Positions 30,667 to 39,478 of a DNA stretch of 46,540 nt are shown in pieces; position 1 is the first letter of the stretch; each line of letters begins with the position of its first letter. The stretch lies in the IMG/VR virus record IMGVR_UViG_3300025151_000065, positions 1 to 46,540 of that record. One strand, written 5' to 3'. The stretch is from a virus. The notes below the pieces were generated by a model. The model was given only the letters and a program-made list of their open reading frames with translations, ran no database searches and had not been told where the DNA came from. A program made the position numbers and the translations under genes.

Positions 30667-32420
30667 CAGGTGGTTGGTTGAGGTTTTGGATTAAAAATTC
30701 TACTGGTGGCGGGCGGCACAGGAACAGTTCCCTCAGCAGAGCCCTCAGGAAGTTGTTGATTCATTCTGTTTCGTAAAAAACTTTGATAGTCAAAACCTAT
30801 TAACGGGTCTTGAGAAATGACGGAGTCTCCGTACTTTTTTTGAGCTTGATATAAATTTTCTCTATATTTTAAAAGTTCTTCTTCTCCGCTTCTAATCCAA
30901 GAAGCAGTTGGAGAAATAATTTTTCTAATCAACTTTTCATCAGGCTCTCCTGAATACCATTTTTCTGCCCATGGCGTTGCTTGTTTTGTTAATCTTCTAT
31001 AATCCGCACCTAAACTACCTGTTTCTAATGCTCTTGCTTGAGTGTCTAGCTTTCTTATTTGATTACCATACCAATCTGTAATAGACCTAATAACTGCTTC
31101 AGGAGCTTTAGTTCCACCCCCTTCGAAAGGAGCACCTAGTTGTAGTAAATGTAAAGCTAAGTCTCTGTCTGATAATGCTTTTCCTGTGTTGCCCGTAGAG
31201 GCAGCAGCAACATAGGCTAAATTTAACATAGCTGATCTAAATGCTGCATCTTGAGCAATATCTCCAAACGTTGCCTTCCAGCTGTACGTTTTTTCAATAG
31301 TCATCATTTGACCTGTTTCAGGATTGAGCACTTCGTCTAAATAAACAAACTGGTCTTGACTTGTGTCCGATATCGCAGAGTTTTCATTCACCCCCTCACT
31401 GGGTTTATACCAAGTAATCTGACCATTTTTCTCTGCTAATCGGTATTCTTCTTCATTATTTTGAAATAATTTTTTAGCCGCTACGGTTACTTCTGTTTTT
31501 AACCTGTTTAAAGGAGAGAACCAAGTAGTTACTTCAGGACTTGAAATAGTAGTTTGCAAAACTGTGTTAATTGCAGGAAGTGCAGATAACAACATGTCAT
31601 TTGTTGTTTCGATGCCTGTACGAGCTTTTACCCATTCTTTTTCTGCATTATTGCTGCTTGTGTTTAGTTTTGATAAATCTGCTGCAGGAGGTTCTCCAAC
31701 TATCCAATCAGGACTTACATAATATTTTCCCGCCTCTATTAGATTACCTTGGACATCTCTATCTACTTCCTCACCTTTACTGTGTATAAAAAATTGACCA
31801 TTAGGACTTTTTATAGCATTTCTTGCTTGTGTTTCGTCCCCTATCTTGTATGCAGGAGCTACTCCGTAAGTTCTCCCCATTTGTGCTTTTACATAATCAG
31901 CTGTAAATTGTGCTTTAGGATCATCTTTTGTTGTTGCTTTACTTGAAAGAATATTTCCATAGGACTGAACATACGCAGCTTGTTCTGAGGGATCGTTAAA
32001 TGCTGCAGCTCCTAAAAAACTAGCAACAGGAGCAAGTTTACCAAGAAGATTTTTTTCTTCGAGAACAGTAGGTCCATATAATTGGTCTGCCATATAACCC
32101 GCTTGGTTTGAAATATACTCATCCATATCTTTTCGGGTTATTCCGCCCCTTCCTTCAAGAGGTAACGGAGCACGTTTTCTGGGTTGGACTGTTTTAGTTG
32201 TTCCGTATCTATCAGCTATAGCTTGAATTCCATATGGCAATAAAGCAGCTAATCCCGTATTGCTTCCTCTACTTCCTCCGCCTCCACCGCCTCCTGCTTG
32301 AGGAAACCTAATTGGTGCAGGTCTAAGTTGTAATTGCGGTATTACGCCACCTTGTCCGCCTGCATTAAACGTTGGGAATGGTAGTGTTCCTAATCCGCCT
32401 CTTTGTCTTCCGTTTGCCAT
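30666..32420 (-). CDS. Structural protein, unknown
   Basis: A 584-residue protein with a Gly/Pro-rich N-terminus (a GGGGGGSRGSNTG run) and a helical body. Its start is close to the preceding gene and its stop overlaps the 1248-residue gene as TGATG. Gene order with the Gly-rich 389-residue protein suggests a second internal or tail-associated virion protein. No family recognised. Confidence 0.6.
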   Translation of the reverse strand: MANGRQRGGLGTLPFPTFNAGGQGGVIPQLQLRPAPIRFPQAGGGGGGGSRGSNTGLAALLPYGIQAIADRYGTTKTVQPRKRAPLPLEGRGGITRKDMDEYISNQAGYMADQLYGPTVLEEKNLLGKLAPVASFLGAAAFNDPSEQAAYVQSYGNILSSKATTKDDPKAQFTADYVKAQMGRTYGVAPAYKIGDETQARNAIKSPNGQFFIHSKGEEVDRDVQGNLIEAGKYYVSPDWIVGEPPAADLSKLNTSSNNAEKEWVKARTGIETTNDMLLSALPAINTVLQTTISSPEVTTWFSPLNRLKTEVTVAAKKLFQNNEEEYRLAEKNGQITWYKPSEGVNENSAISDTSQDQFVYLDEVLNPETGQMMTIEKTYSWKATFGDIAQDAAFRSAMLNLAYVAAASTGNTGKALSDRDLALHLLQLGAPFEGGGTKAPEAVIRSITDWYGNQIRKLDTQARALETGSLGADYRRLTKQATPWAEKWYSGEPDEKLIRKIISPTASWIRSGEEELLKYRENLYQAQKKYGDSVISQDPLIGFDYQSFLRNRMNQQLPEGSAEGTVPVPPATSRIFNPKPQPTT

Positions 32421-32421
32421 A

Positions 32422-33591
32422 TTACATCACCGCTATCGGCATATTCATGCCGTATGTTTGTGTTCCTACAGTTGATCCGTATATACCGCCAAGATAAGGA
32501 TTCACCCCACCTCCCATAGGATTCGCTCCGCCGCCATAAAAGTTAGCACCTACTGTGCCCATTGGTCCTGTGTTTGGATAAAAAAGACTACCTGCATTTG
32601 CACCTGTATAATTAGTGTCAGCATCAAAATTAGATCCTGCGTATCCAAAACCACCTGCCATCGGTCCGAGAGCCCCTAATACAGAACCAACGTTACTTAA
32701 TGTAGTCATTGGTAAATTATAAGTTCCTACGAAATCAGAATAAGCTCTATCTAATTCAGATTGAGCTCTTCCCCTACCTAATGAACCTATACCCATAGTA
32801 CGATTAATATCTCCTTGCTGTAATCCCGCTAATTGTGCGCCTAATCCCGCCGTACTCGCTCCAAAACGCTGCATACCCGACGCGCCCACGTTACCTAAAG
32901 AACCTAAACCAGTACCTATACCTGTAAATAACTGTCCTGCTCCTTGGTCTCTGCGTCGAGCACCCTCAAAACCTGTCATAGCATTTTGAAGAGATGATTG
33001 AAAACCCTTACTACGTAAAGCTCCTACTTGTTCTGCTGCTCCTCTACCTACTGTTTCTGCTAATTCTTCTTGTGTTAATCTACCTCTAGAACCTCCGAAA
33101 GCTCCCGCGTCAACAGCTCTGTCTCTAAGCGCCATATCGCTTTTAGCTAATCCTTCACTAATATCAGATAAAGTTTGTTGAACTACTTGATCTTCATATG
33201 GATCAAAATATCTACTAGCGGAAGCTGGATCAAATTCACCTCTTCCTGCTTCTGCTGCTGCTCCTGCTTCTCCAAAAGCACCTAAACCTGCGCCTTGTAT
33301 ATTTCTTAAATCTTGTGCGCCTGTCGATAAAATATCTGAAGCATCTGCTACAAACGGTCTATACGAACCGATAGCCGCATCGGATAAATCCATAGCATAT
33401 TGTTCTCTAGGATCGAATTGCGCTATCCTTTCACCTGTATACGTAAACGGAGTTGCGTCAGGTCTTCCTATATTTGTAAATTGGTCTTGTAAAAAAGCAC
33501 CTAAATAAGGGAATATACCTTGTTGTAAAAAATCCCCTATATACCCTGCAGGGGCTTGAGCCGTATATTCTCGTTGCGTTCTATCAGCCAT
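32422..33591 (-). CDS. Gly/Ala-rich virion-type protein
   Basis: A 389-residue protein with FDPYEDQVVQQTLSDISEGL, then GAFGGSRGRLTQEELAETVG and a Gly-rich C-terminal half. The pattern DPY.DQVV...L.....(A)GAFGGSR recurs in structural proteins of many marine phages, where it is uncharacterised. Overlaps the 33584-34414 gene by 8 bases. Likely a virion component of the ejection or tail module. Confidence 0.65.
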   Translation of the reverse strand: MADRTQREYTAQAPAGYIGDFLQQGIFPYLGAFLQDQFTNIGRPDATPFTYTGERIAQFDPREQYAMDLSDAAIGSYRPFVADASDILSTGAQDLRNIQGAGLGAFGEAGAAAEAGRGEFDPASASRYFDPYEDQVVQQTLSDISEGLAKSDMALRDRAVDAGAFGGSRGRLTQEELAETVGRGAAEQVGALRSKGFQSSLQNAMTGFEGARRRDQGAGQLFTGIGTGLGSLGNVGASGMQRFGASTAGLGAQLAGLQQGDINRTMGIGSLGRGRAQSELDRAYSDFVGTYNLPMTTLSNVGSVLGALGPMAGGFGYAGSNFDADTNYTGANAGSLFYPNTGPMGTVGANFYGGGANPMGGGVNPYLGGIYGSTVGTQTYGMNMPIAVM

Positions 33592-34414
33592 ATCTCTGGT
33601 TTCCTAATTCATTAAAAGCTTCTAATCTAGCAATACCTTTGGAGTGGTTTCCACCGCCCGCTTGGTCTACCGCCGCTTTAGATAACATAAATTCACCGTT
33701 ACTTGCCATTACTGGTATTAAATCATCTTTCGGACCACCTGGACCTCTAACATCTCCACCATGAAACATGGGGTTAGCGGCGAACATTCTTCTATCCAAT
33801 ACCGCATCAACTTCGCCACCGTTTTTGTATTGTTTATATTCGAAAGGGTTAATAGTTGTGCCTCCGATTCTAAGGTCTTTATTTGATAACGCTCTTCCCC
33901 TTTGTCCTCTCGCTCCTGGAACTATATTACCTCGACCACGAATAGAAGATCGAGTTTCTGGGTCTAATAACTGTTTAGTTTCTGCTAATAAATCTATATA
34001 AGAAGCAACATCGGCTAACGTATCAGTCATAAAATCTCTACGTCTTTGTCTATCTATTTTCTTATCTTCTTCAAAAAATTCTTCTGGGGTTGGAGCTGTA
34101 GGGACTTCCATAGAAACTTCTATGTCTTCAAATAAATCACCAATACCTCCGCCATTTTCTGCATACAGCGGACCACCATAATACATTTGTTGTGGCTGTT
34201 CTTCTACCTGTTGTTTATACACGTCTTCTAAAAGAGCGTATTCGAAAGGAGTTATTTCTAAAGATTCTAAACCTACAGGAGTATAATTTAAATCGCTGCT
34301 ACCTGATTGCGTTTCTGCCGACACACCACCGCCACCGCCTGAAGATTCAGGATCGAAGGCAGATTTAGCCGAAGATAAGGCACTTACTACTGCAGCAAAA
34401 ACTTCTAAACTCAC
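33584..34414 (-). CDS. Phage structural protein with GPGGPxDD motif
   Basis: A 276-residue protein. The C-terminal segment GGDVRGPGGPKDDLIPVMAS then NGEFMLSKAAVDQAGGG is a common module in phage virion proteins (GPG.PtDD.ipa.LS.GEFV). The N-terminus is Gly/Ser-rich, the middle charged. Upstream gene spacing is short. Probably a tail or head-associated component; family function is not established. Confidence 0.65.
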   Translation of the reverse strand: MSLEVFAAVVSALSSAKSAFDPESSGGGGGVSAETQSGSSDLNYTPVGLESLEITPFEYALLEDVYKQQVEEQPQQMYYGGPLYAENGGGIGDLFEDIEVSMEVPTAPTPEEFFEEDKKIDRQRRRDFMTDTLADVASYIDLLAETKQLLDPETRSSIRGRGNIVPGARGQRGRALSNKDLRIGGTTINPFEYKQYKNGGEVDAVLDRRMFAANPMFHGGDVRGPGGPKDDLIPVMASNGEFMLSKAAVDQAGGGNHSKGIARLEAFNELGNQRYG

Positions 34415-34429
34415 AGCAGTATCCTTTCT

Positions 34430-34540
34430 TTATTTGATATGTTCTTTATTATTTGCATAGTGTTCCCAGTATGGTTTATTAGCGGATAAAGCCGTTCCCG
34501 AAGGCTGCAGTAAAGAACTGATGAGTTGATTATACTTCAT
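34430..34540 (-). CDS. Micro-protein, hypothetical
   Basis: A 36-residue frame from ATG 34540, MKYNQLISSLLQPSGTALSA and onward, in an otherwise empty 166-base gap (34415-34580). It has no clear ribosome-binding site. Its downstream end provides the AAAGGATACT site of the next gene. Coding status is uncertain. Confidence 0.35.
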   Translation of the reverse strand: MKYNQLISSLLQPSGTALSANKPYWEHYANNKEHIK

Positions 34541-34580
34541 GAGTATTAACTTTGTATATATTTATTGGTTTTCTTTATTT

Positions 34581-34928
34581 TTACTCTGCTAATGGGTTTT
34601 TATCTTTATTTTCTAATTTTTCTAGGTCTACTTGAATACGTTCAACACTAAGTGTTAAGCCAGCTATACTAGCTTTTAGGTCGCTGTTATCTGGTATAAC
34701 CATGCTATCTATTGATTTATTAATATATTCAACTGAAGTTTCTATTGCAGCAAATCTTTCCTCAATTATTTTTTGAGCGTCTTCTGTATCTCCAATACCT
34801 CCTATCTGCGCTTCAAGGTTTTCTAACCTATTAACATAAGTAGCTCCTGTATAGCCAAACCCCGCTAGGGTTCCAACAATACCAACTAAAGCTATTAGTT
34901 GTGTAGTTTTATTTTCGAACCATTCCAT
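34581..34928 (-). CDS. N-anchored coiled-coil protein
   Basis: A 115-residue protein with a single N-terminal transmembrane helix (LIALVGIVGTLAGFGYTGAT) and a predicted coiled coil behind it (KLENKDKNP at the end). The architecture resembles a small spanin or i-spanin-like or holin-associated protein, and it lies in the lysis and secreted-protein region. No family match is recognised. Confidence 0.55.
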   Translation of the reverse strand: MEWFENKTTQLIALVGIVGTLAGFGYTGATYVNRLENLEAQIGGIGDTEDAQKIIEERFAAIETSVEYINKSIDSMVIPDNSDLKASIAGLTLSVERIQVDLEKLENKDKNPLAE

Positions 34929-34937
34929 AAAAAACTC

Positions 34938-37079
34938 CTATAAATTTGGTTGTAATTGTATCATTTCACTTAATGTATTATAACTTTCTGTAGAAAGCCC
35001 GTAAAAGGCTTGATTATTGTCGTTAATCACCGCATCGGCATAGATATCTCTAGGGGTATACCACTCACTTTGTTTAGGCATTTCATAGCCTTTGTAAGCT
35101 TCAAAAGCTGGAACATACCCCAGATAAGCAACTAATGTTGATTGATCAGCATATTCTCCTGTTTCTTGTGCTTCTTCTTGCAGTTCTTCTTGTTGTTCTT
35201 CGATATTATTAGCAATAATTTGATCTGCTATTTGATCCGCTTCGCTTTGTGTCATTGCACCAGATACTGCTGTATCAATTTCACCCTGCATATTTTGTAC
35301 TTGTACTTCTGCCATGACTACCTGTGGGCTAGAATCTAGTGTAGCTAATGGTGTAATAATTGTAGTTACGCTTTGCGTTTGACCACTACTTACATCGTCT
35401 GTGGCTGTGTTTAAAGATAGCACCATATTATTTTGTGCATTGGCTGAAGTTATCTGCTCTGACATACTTGGTGAATTACTGGTACTAATTCCTGATGAAG
35501 ATGAAGCGTTGTTATTAGCTACGCTGTTTGTACTGTTAGATGCAGAGGTATTGCTAAAACTGGAAGAAGCTGCGCTTATTGTATTTCTTACTACGTTTAA
35601 CATAGTGGAGGTTATCCCACCCCTACTAGACGTTTCTTCTGCAACCAACTCTTCTGTTTCTTCTTCAAGTTCTTCTATAACTTCTTCATCATTTTCTGCA
35701 ATTTCTATTGTTTCTTCAATTTCTTCTATTATTTCCACAACCTCAACAGGTTCTGATTGTGCTTCTTGTTCTTGTTCTTGTTCTTGTTCTAATTCCTCTC
35801 TAATAATTGTTTCAAATTCAAATAGCTGTATAAGTTCTTCGGTATTTGCTAGTAAATCATTAGTTGTAAAGACTTCTACTAATTCTTCTGCATCAAAAAC
35901 ATCTATAACATTAACACTACTAACTAAAGATATGCTTTCAACGATAGGATCAAAATCATCTATTATTGGATCTACATAAAATTCATCGTCACTAAAATCA
36001 TCGAAATTAAAATTTTCAAACGCCTCTTCTTCGTTAAAATCTTCAAACGGCTCTGTATATAAAATTATTTCGTCCTCTGTTATTTGATATGTTTCTGGTT
36101 CATCAAATCCGTTTTGGGTAATCATAACTGCAAGCACCTCTGGAATATACCCAGAACAAGTTGGGCTGTATTGAGGATCTTGGTCACACTCGTAATCACG
36201 TAAAGCCTCTTCATAACCAGTGCAATCGGTTGAATATAACGAGTCTAAGCCGCATTGTTGAGTTAGGTAAGCAGCGTCATATCCAGTGCAATCGGTTGAA
36301 TATAAAGCGTCTAAATTGCATTGCTGTGTCAAGTAAGCTGCTGCATATCCTGGACAGCTAGAGTCGTTCAAAGAATTACTACAATCAATGCTGTTGCCAC
36401 TACCCAATCCGTATAAACTACCTCCGTTTTCTAAAGTTGTGTTGAACGAGGTGTCATTCCAATTCTGATTTACGCAAGTGCTAGAGTTTGTAGTTCCAGT
36501 ACTGCATTCGTCATGGTATAGATAAGTGTATGAGTTACTTGCATTAGATCCAACCTCACCAATCAAAACATCATGGCTAATAATATCTAGTTCTCTATAA
36601 CGAAAATCAAAAGAGTTATTGTTCCAAAGTATGATTTCAAAGCTGTTATCAGATGCGCGATTATATTCACGCATTTTATACCAACCAAAAATCATCTTGC
36701 TAGAATCACCCCAAGATTTCATACGGGAGTCATTATCTCTAATTAAATCAGTCCAAAAGGGATATAGTGTGTAAGTGTGTTGCCCATTAATAGGGTCTGG
36801 AGTGTAGTCAGAGCAATAGCTACCACTATTGCCAAAATGCAAACAGCCATTTGTTGCCATTCTTGCTTGTGAAAAAGTTGAGCCATAAAAAGTAAAATTA
36901 AAAGAAAGATCAATCGCAGGAGAGATACCATCATCTACAACTTCATACGCTAACTCTCCTTGAAAATTGTTAGCGTTATCGTGTAGGTCGTATAGTGATT
37001 GGTTAGCCTCGTAAGTGTAGTTTGCTTGTAAACTGTTAAACAGTAGTAAACAACTAACTAGCCATAAATTCTTCAACAC
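34938..37079 (-). CDS. Secreted multi-domain protein with NIDO-like domain and Cys repeats
   Basis: A 713-residue protein with a Sec signal peptide (MLKNLWLVSCLLLFNSLQA, cleavage expected after LQA). Residues of about 50-190 look like a nidogen-type (NIDO) domain: SFNFTFYGSTFSQARMATNG, YPFWTDL, and the FEIILWNNNSFDF region. Then three 22-residue repeats of pattern CxGYxxAYLTQQCxLDxLYS (third degenerate), an acidic Glu-rich low-complexity stretch, and a Ser/Asn-rich segment. A phage-encoded exported protein could sit on the host surface or in particles. It overlaps the following gene by 26 bases. Confidence 0.65.
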   Translation of the reverse strand: MLKNLWLVSCLLLFNSLQANYTYEANQSLYDLHDNANNFQGELAYEVVDDGISPAIDLSFNFTFYGSTFSQARMATNGCLHFGNSGSYCSDYTPDPINGQHTYTLYPFWTDLIRDNDSRMKSWGDSSKMIFGWYKMREYNRASDNSFEIILWNNNSFDFRYRELDIISHDVLIGEVGSNASNSYTYLYHDECSTGTTNSSTCVNQNWNDTSFNTTLENGGSLYGLGSGNSIDCSNSLNDSSCPGYAAAYLTQQCNLDALYSTDCTGYDAAYLTQQCGLDSLYSTDCTGYEEALRDYECDQDPQYSPTCSGYIPEVLAVMITQNGFDEPETYQITEDEIILYTEPFEDFNEEEAFENFNFDDFSDDEFYVDPIIDDFDPIVESISLVSSVNVIDVFDAEELVEVFTTNDLLANTEELIQLFEFETIIREELEQEQEQEQEAQSEPVEVVEIIEEIEETIEIAENDEEVIEELEEETEELVAEETSSRGGITSTMLNVVRNTISAASSSFSNTSASNSTNSVANNNASSSSGISTSNSPSMSEQITSANAQNNMVLSLNTATDDVSSGQTQSVTTIITPLATLDSSPQVVMAEVQVQNMQGEIDTAVSGAMTQSEADQIADQIIANNIEEQQEELQEEAQETGEYADQSTLVAYLGYVPAFEAYKGYEMPKQSEWYTPRDIYADAVINDNNQAFYGLSTESYNTLSEMIQLQPNL

Positions 37080-38085
37080 ACGTTCTTCCTGATTTCTTTT
37101 TACCTTTTGAATTACGAGTAGTTTTACATTTTTTAACGTACTTCGCTTTCAATTCTTCATAGTCAGGTCTATCTAATTTATTTTCTGTCCAAGCTACAGA
37201 TGCTTTTTTCCCAACTTCACCTTTATACGGACATGGTGTACCAGCCATTTCCATGGCTTGAAAAACCCTTGTGTCTTGACAAAGTATAGCTACAGAAGCT
37301 ACTTTCATGCCTGTATCGTATAAGTATTTAGATAGCTTTAATCTTTCACAGTTTTCATCTCTAACTGCCTTGCCTCCTGATAAACCAAAAACCTGTCCTT
37401 GAAAAGCACCTGATACTCCTGTGGTACATAGGTCTTGTGAGTAAGACATAATACTAGGAGCAATAGCAGAAGCAGGGGGAGCGTTTGTTTTAACATTTTG
37501 ATTTATTGTTTGCGTAGTATTTGATTCATTAATATTTCTATTAGTGTTGTCCGATACAGTATTGTTGTTGTTCGTATTTGTGTTGTCTGTTGTTACATTA
37601 GACTCAGATGTTGATTCGTTGTAATTCGTATTTGTACTGTTGTTTGTATTTGTATTTTCTGAAACCGTTGTGTTATTTACATTTTGATTAACCGTTGAAT
37701 TGACCGTAGACGTTGACGTATTAACGTTTGTATTAGTGTTGTTTGTTGTTGCAGTAGTTGTTGCAGTAGTTGTGTTTACGTTGGTGTTGTTTGACGTATT
37801 AGTGTTCGTGTTCGTATTTGTATTTGTATTCGTATTTGTGTTTGTATTAGTTGAAGTCGATGTGTTGGTATTTGTATTCGTGTTTGTATTCGTGTTTGTA
37901 TTCGTGTTTGTATTCGTGTTTGTATTCGTGTTTGTATTCGTTGTGGTTGTCGTGTTCGTTGTATCTAAACTGTTTTGTTCACAATATTGTGATCCAGCAG
38001 TACAGTCACCTGTTTGGTCAGCTGTGACGTAAAACGGCAATATAATTAACAAATATATAGGGTATTTTTTGATGTATTTTTTCAT
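37054..38085 (-). CDS. Secreted Thr/Asn-repeat protein
   Basis: A 343-residue protein with a signal peptide (MKKYIKKYPIYLLIILPFYV, likely cut after TA), then about 170 residues of Asn/Thr dipeptide repeats interrupted by short variants. A C-terminal domain of about 140 residues follows with Cys residues and DLCTTGVSGAFQGQVFGLSG, then SVAILCQDTRVFQAMEMAGT. The repeats are encoded by 12-base direct repeats (37873-37932). An extracellular or periplasmic stalk with a globular tip is the likely architecture. It overlaps 34938-37079. Function unknown. Confidence 0.7.
   Translation of the reverse strand: MKKYIKKYPIYLLIILPFYVTADQTGDCTAGSQYCEQNSLDTTNTTTTTNTNTNTNTNTNTNTNTNTNTNTNTNTSTSTNTNTNTNTNTNTNTNTNTSNNTNVNTTTATTTATTNNTNTNVNTSTSTVNSTVNQNVNNTTVSENTNTNNSTNTNYNESTSESNVTTDNTNTNNNNTVSDNTNRNINESNTTQTINQNVKTNAPPASAIAPSIMSYSQDLCTTGVSGAFQGQVFGLSGGKAVRDENCERLKLSKYLYDTGMKVASVAILCQDTRVFQAMEMAGTPCPYKGEVGKKASVAWTENKLDRPDYEELKAKYVKKCKTTRNSKGKKKSGRTCVEEFMAS
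37873..37932 (-). repeat. Five perfect 12-bp tandem repeats
   Basis: Unit TGTATTCGTGTT on the plus strand, repeated five times without change, with degenerate copies continuing on both sides (about 37800-37960). Each unit encodes four residues of the Asn/Thr tract. Slippage here would alter the tract length in steps of four residues without breaking the frame. Confidence 0.9.
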
Positions 38086-38561
38086 TAATCCGACTTATTT
38101 GAGGCGCCGAAATAAAAACTTATAACAGCACTAGCTAACCCACCAAGGTAGCCGAGTACAAGATTTATTAAAGCCTCTGAGTTTTGTTCAGGGGGCTGAA
38201 GGGTAACTAAAAATATATATCCCATAAACCCACCAACCACAGATACACCTACGATTCGAGCTGTCCAGTCTCTACTAAACGTCTTTCTAGCATCTTGAGT
38301 GTCCGCCACTTCTAGCTTAAACACATCTACATCAAGTTCTTTCATCCGTATTTCAAAGTCTTTTTCTGCTTTTTTAAGTTGTAGCATCTGTTCAGGCGTA
38401 GCATCCTCTATAGCTTTTTCGATCGCTTTAGGGTTATTTGGTACTCCTAACACCTCTGAAATCATATTAGCCGCTATTCCGCCCATTGGACCTCCAAGAG
38501 CAGTTCCTAATGTAGGAGCTACTGCTCCTACTACATTTTTTAATAATCCACCTATTTTCAT
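38085..38561 (-). CDS. 3TM holin-like protein (GTA_holin_3TM type)
   Basis: A 158-residue protein. N-terminal Gly/Ala-rich hydrophobic segment (VVGAVAPTLGTALGGPMGGI), a charged linker with KKAEKDFEIRMKELDVDVFK and RDWTARIVG, then two further hydrophobic segments and a short SFYFGASNKSD end. This arrangement resembles the holin of phages and gene transfer agents (holin_3TM family). It would form membrane lesions for lysis. It is next to the secreted proteins and near lysozyme at 40274-40717. Confidence 0.75.
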   Translation of the reverse strand: MKIGGLLKNVVGAVAPTLGTALGGPMGGIAANMISEVLGVPNNPKAIEKAIEDATPEQMLQLKKAEKDFEIRMKELDVDVFKLEVADTQDARKTFSRDWTARIVGVSVVGGFMGYIFLVTLQPPEQNSEALINLVLGYLGGLASAVISFYFGASNKSD

Positions 38562-38986
38562 TTTACTTCCTCAGGGTTAAATAAACCTTTTTCTATAAGA
38601 ACAGCTCTATTACGCATATGTTCCTCTTCTACATCATCTTTCGATTGTCCATGATAAGCTACTGCTAAATGACATTCAACCATAAGTTGATTAATATTTA
38701 CGTCATCTACAACTATATCCCCCAATACTCTACCATACTTTCCCTTAGAATCTTTAAGTTTTGTTTGTATGACTATTTTTTCTCCGTCTTCTATAGCCTC
38801 TTTTAAGAAAGCCCCAGCCATTTTTCCTCTAACCTTTTCATCTTTGTTACGAGTACGTGACTCGGGAGTATCAATGCCATATAAACGAACGCGACACTTA
38901 TGAAGAATGTCAAAGCCAAGATCCAAAGTAACATCGACAGTATCTCCATCGACCACCCTTTCAACTGTGCAACTATATTCATACAT
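38558..38986 (-). CDS. Thermonuclease (SNase-like)
   Basis: A 142-residue staphylococcal-nuclease fold protein. Motifs: VDGDTVDV (near residue 12), RLYGIDTPESRTRNKDEKVR with the Arg catalytic region and GKYGRVLGDIVV near residues 82-93, which supplies the second catalytic Arg. No signal peptide. In the late region it may degrade host DNA or help lysis and DNA release. It overlaps its neighbours by four bases. Confidence 0.93.
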   Translation of the reverse strand: MYEYSCTVERVVDGDTVDVTLDLGFDILHKCRVRLYGIDTPESRTRNKDEKVRGKMAGAFLKEAIEDGEKIVIQTKLKDSKGKYGRVLGDIVVDDVNINQLMVECHLAVAYHGQSKDDVEEEHMRNRAVLIEKGLFNPEEVK

Positions 38987-38987
38987 A

Positions 38988-39287
38988 CTAACACTTCCAT
39001 CTTTTACGAGCTTGCCGTAGTCTCGAGTTAGGGTTTTTTGCGGCTTTAGGAAACTTTTTCATCTGACCTGCAGAACGTGCACAATAAGACTTACGTCTTT
39101 TTGCTGCTTTACTGCCTTTTTTAACTTTACCTGTAACAGCTGTTTTAAGTTTAGATCCAGGGTTTTTCTTTCTATAGGCTTTTACACCTTTTTTGGTCAT
39201 ACCTGCCCCACTTTTCGTAGGTCGATAATTAGCGCCCTTTCCTTTTGTAGTGCGCTTTATAGGTTTTTCCTTACGTTTTTTTGCCAC
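38988..39287 (-). CDS. Very basic small protein, DUF6321-like
   Basis: A 99-residue Lys/Arg-rich protein with GMTKKGVKAYRKKNPGSKLK, then KRRKSYCARSAGQMKKFPKA and a C-terminal LRQARKRWKC. The pattern GmT.kGV.aYr.kNPGSkLktAV...skaakRRKSyCARs.GM is a recurring family in marine phages, uncharacterised. With three other very basic small genes nearby, a DNA-neutralising or virion role is a reasonable guess. Confidence 0.7.
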   Translation of the reverse strand: MAKKRKEKPIKRTTKGKGANYRPTKSGAGMTKKGVKAYRKKNPGSKLKTAVTGKVKKGSKAAKRRKSYCARSAGQMKKFPKAAKNPNSRLRQARKRWKC

Positions 39288-39478
39288 TATTTTTTCTTAG
39301 TTTTCTTTTTAATCTTCTTAGCAGTTTTAGCAGAACGTCTAAAGTCAGCAGCTGTAGGTGCTCCTTTGGCTCCTTTTTTACGAGGTTTTCTGCCCTCTTT
39401 ACGTTTTTTATTAATATTATAATAAAGACCTTTTTTAGCTGTTCTGCCGTCTTTAGTTTTATGTGTCTTTTTTGCCAT
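39287..39478 (-). CDS. Very basic small protein
   Basis: A 63-residue protein starting MAKKTHKTKDGRTAKKGLYY, with NINKKRKEGRKPRKKG and a Lys-rich end. The RTAKKGLYYNINKKRKEG motif recurs in small basic proteins of marine phages. Adjacent to 38988-39287 (shared end base), suggesting cotranslation. Function unknown. Confidence 0.65.
   Translation of the reverse strand: MAKKTHKTKDGRTAKKGLYYNINKKRKEGRKPRKKGAKGAPTAADFRRSAKTAKKIKKKTKKK

Noticed and set aside
34501-34520. TTTACT-like promoter inside the 34415-34580 gap
   Set aside because: With a 17-base spacer the -10 would be CTTTAT, and the usual leader is absent.
35401-35979. Plus-strand frame of 192 codons
   Set aside because: Mirror of the Glu/Ser-rich tract of the 34938-37079 gene; Ser/Thr-rich shadow with no ribosome-binding site.
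37800-37960. CRISPR-like array
   Set aside because: Repeats are contiguous 12-mers with no spacers and lie inside a coding frame.
37700-38032. Plus-strand Val/Phe repeat frame
   Set aside because: Antisense shadow of the Asn/Thr repeat; low-complexity sequence only.
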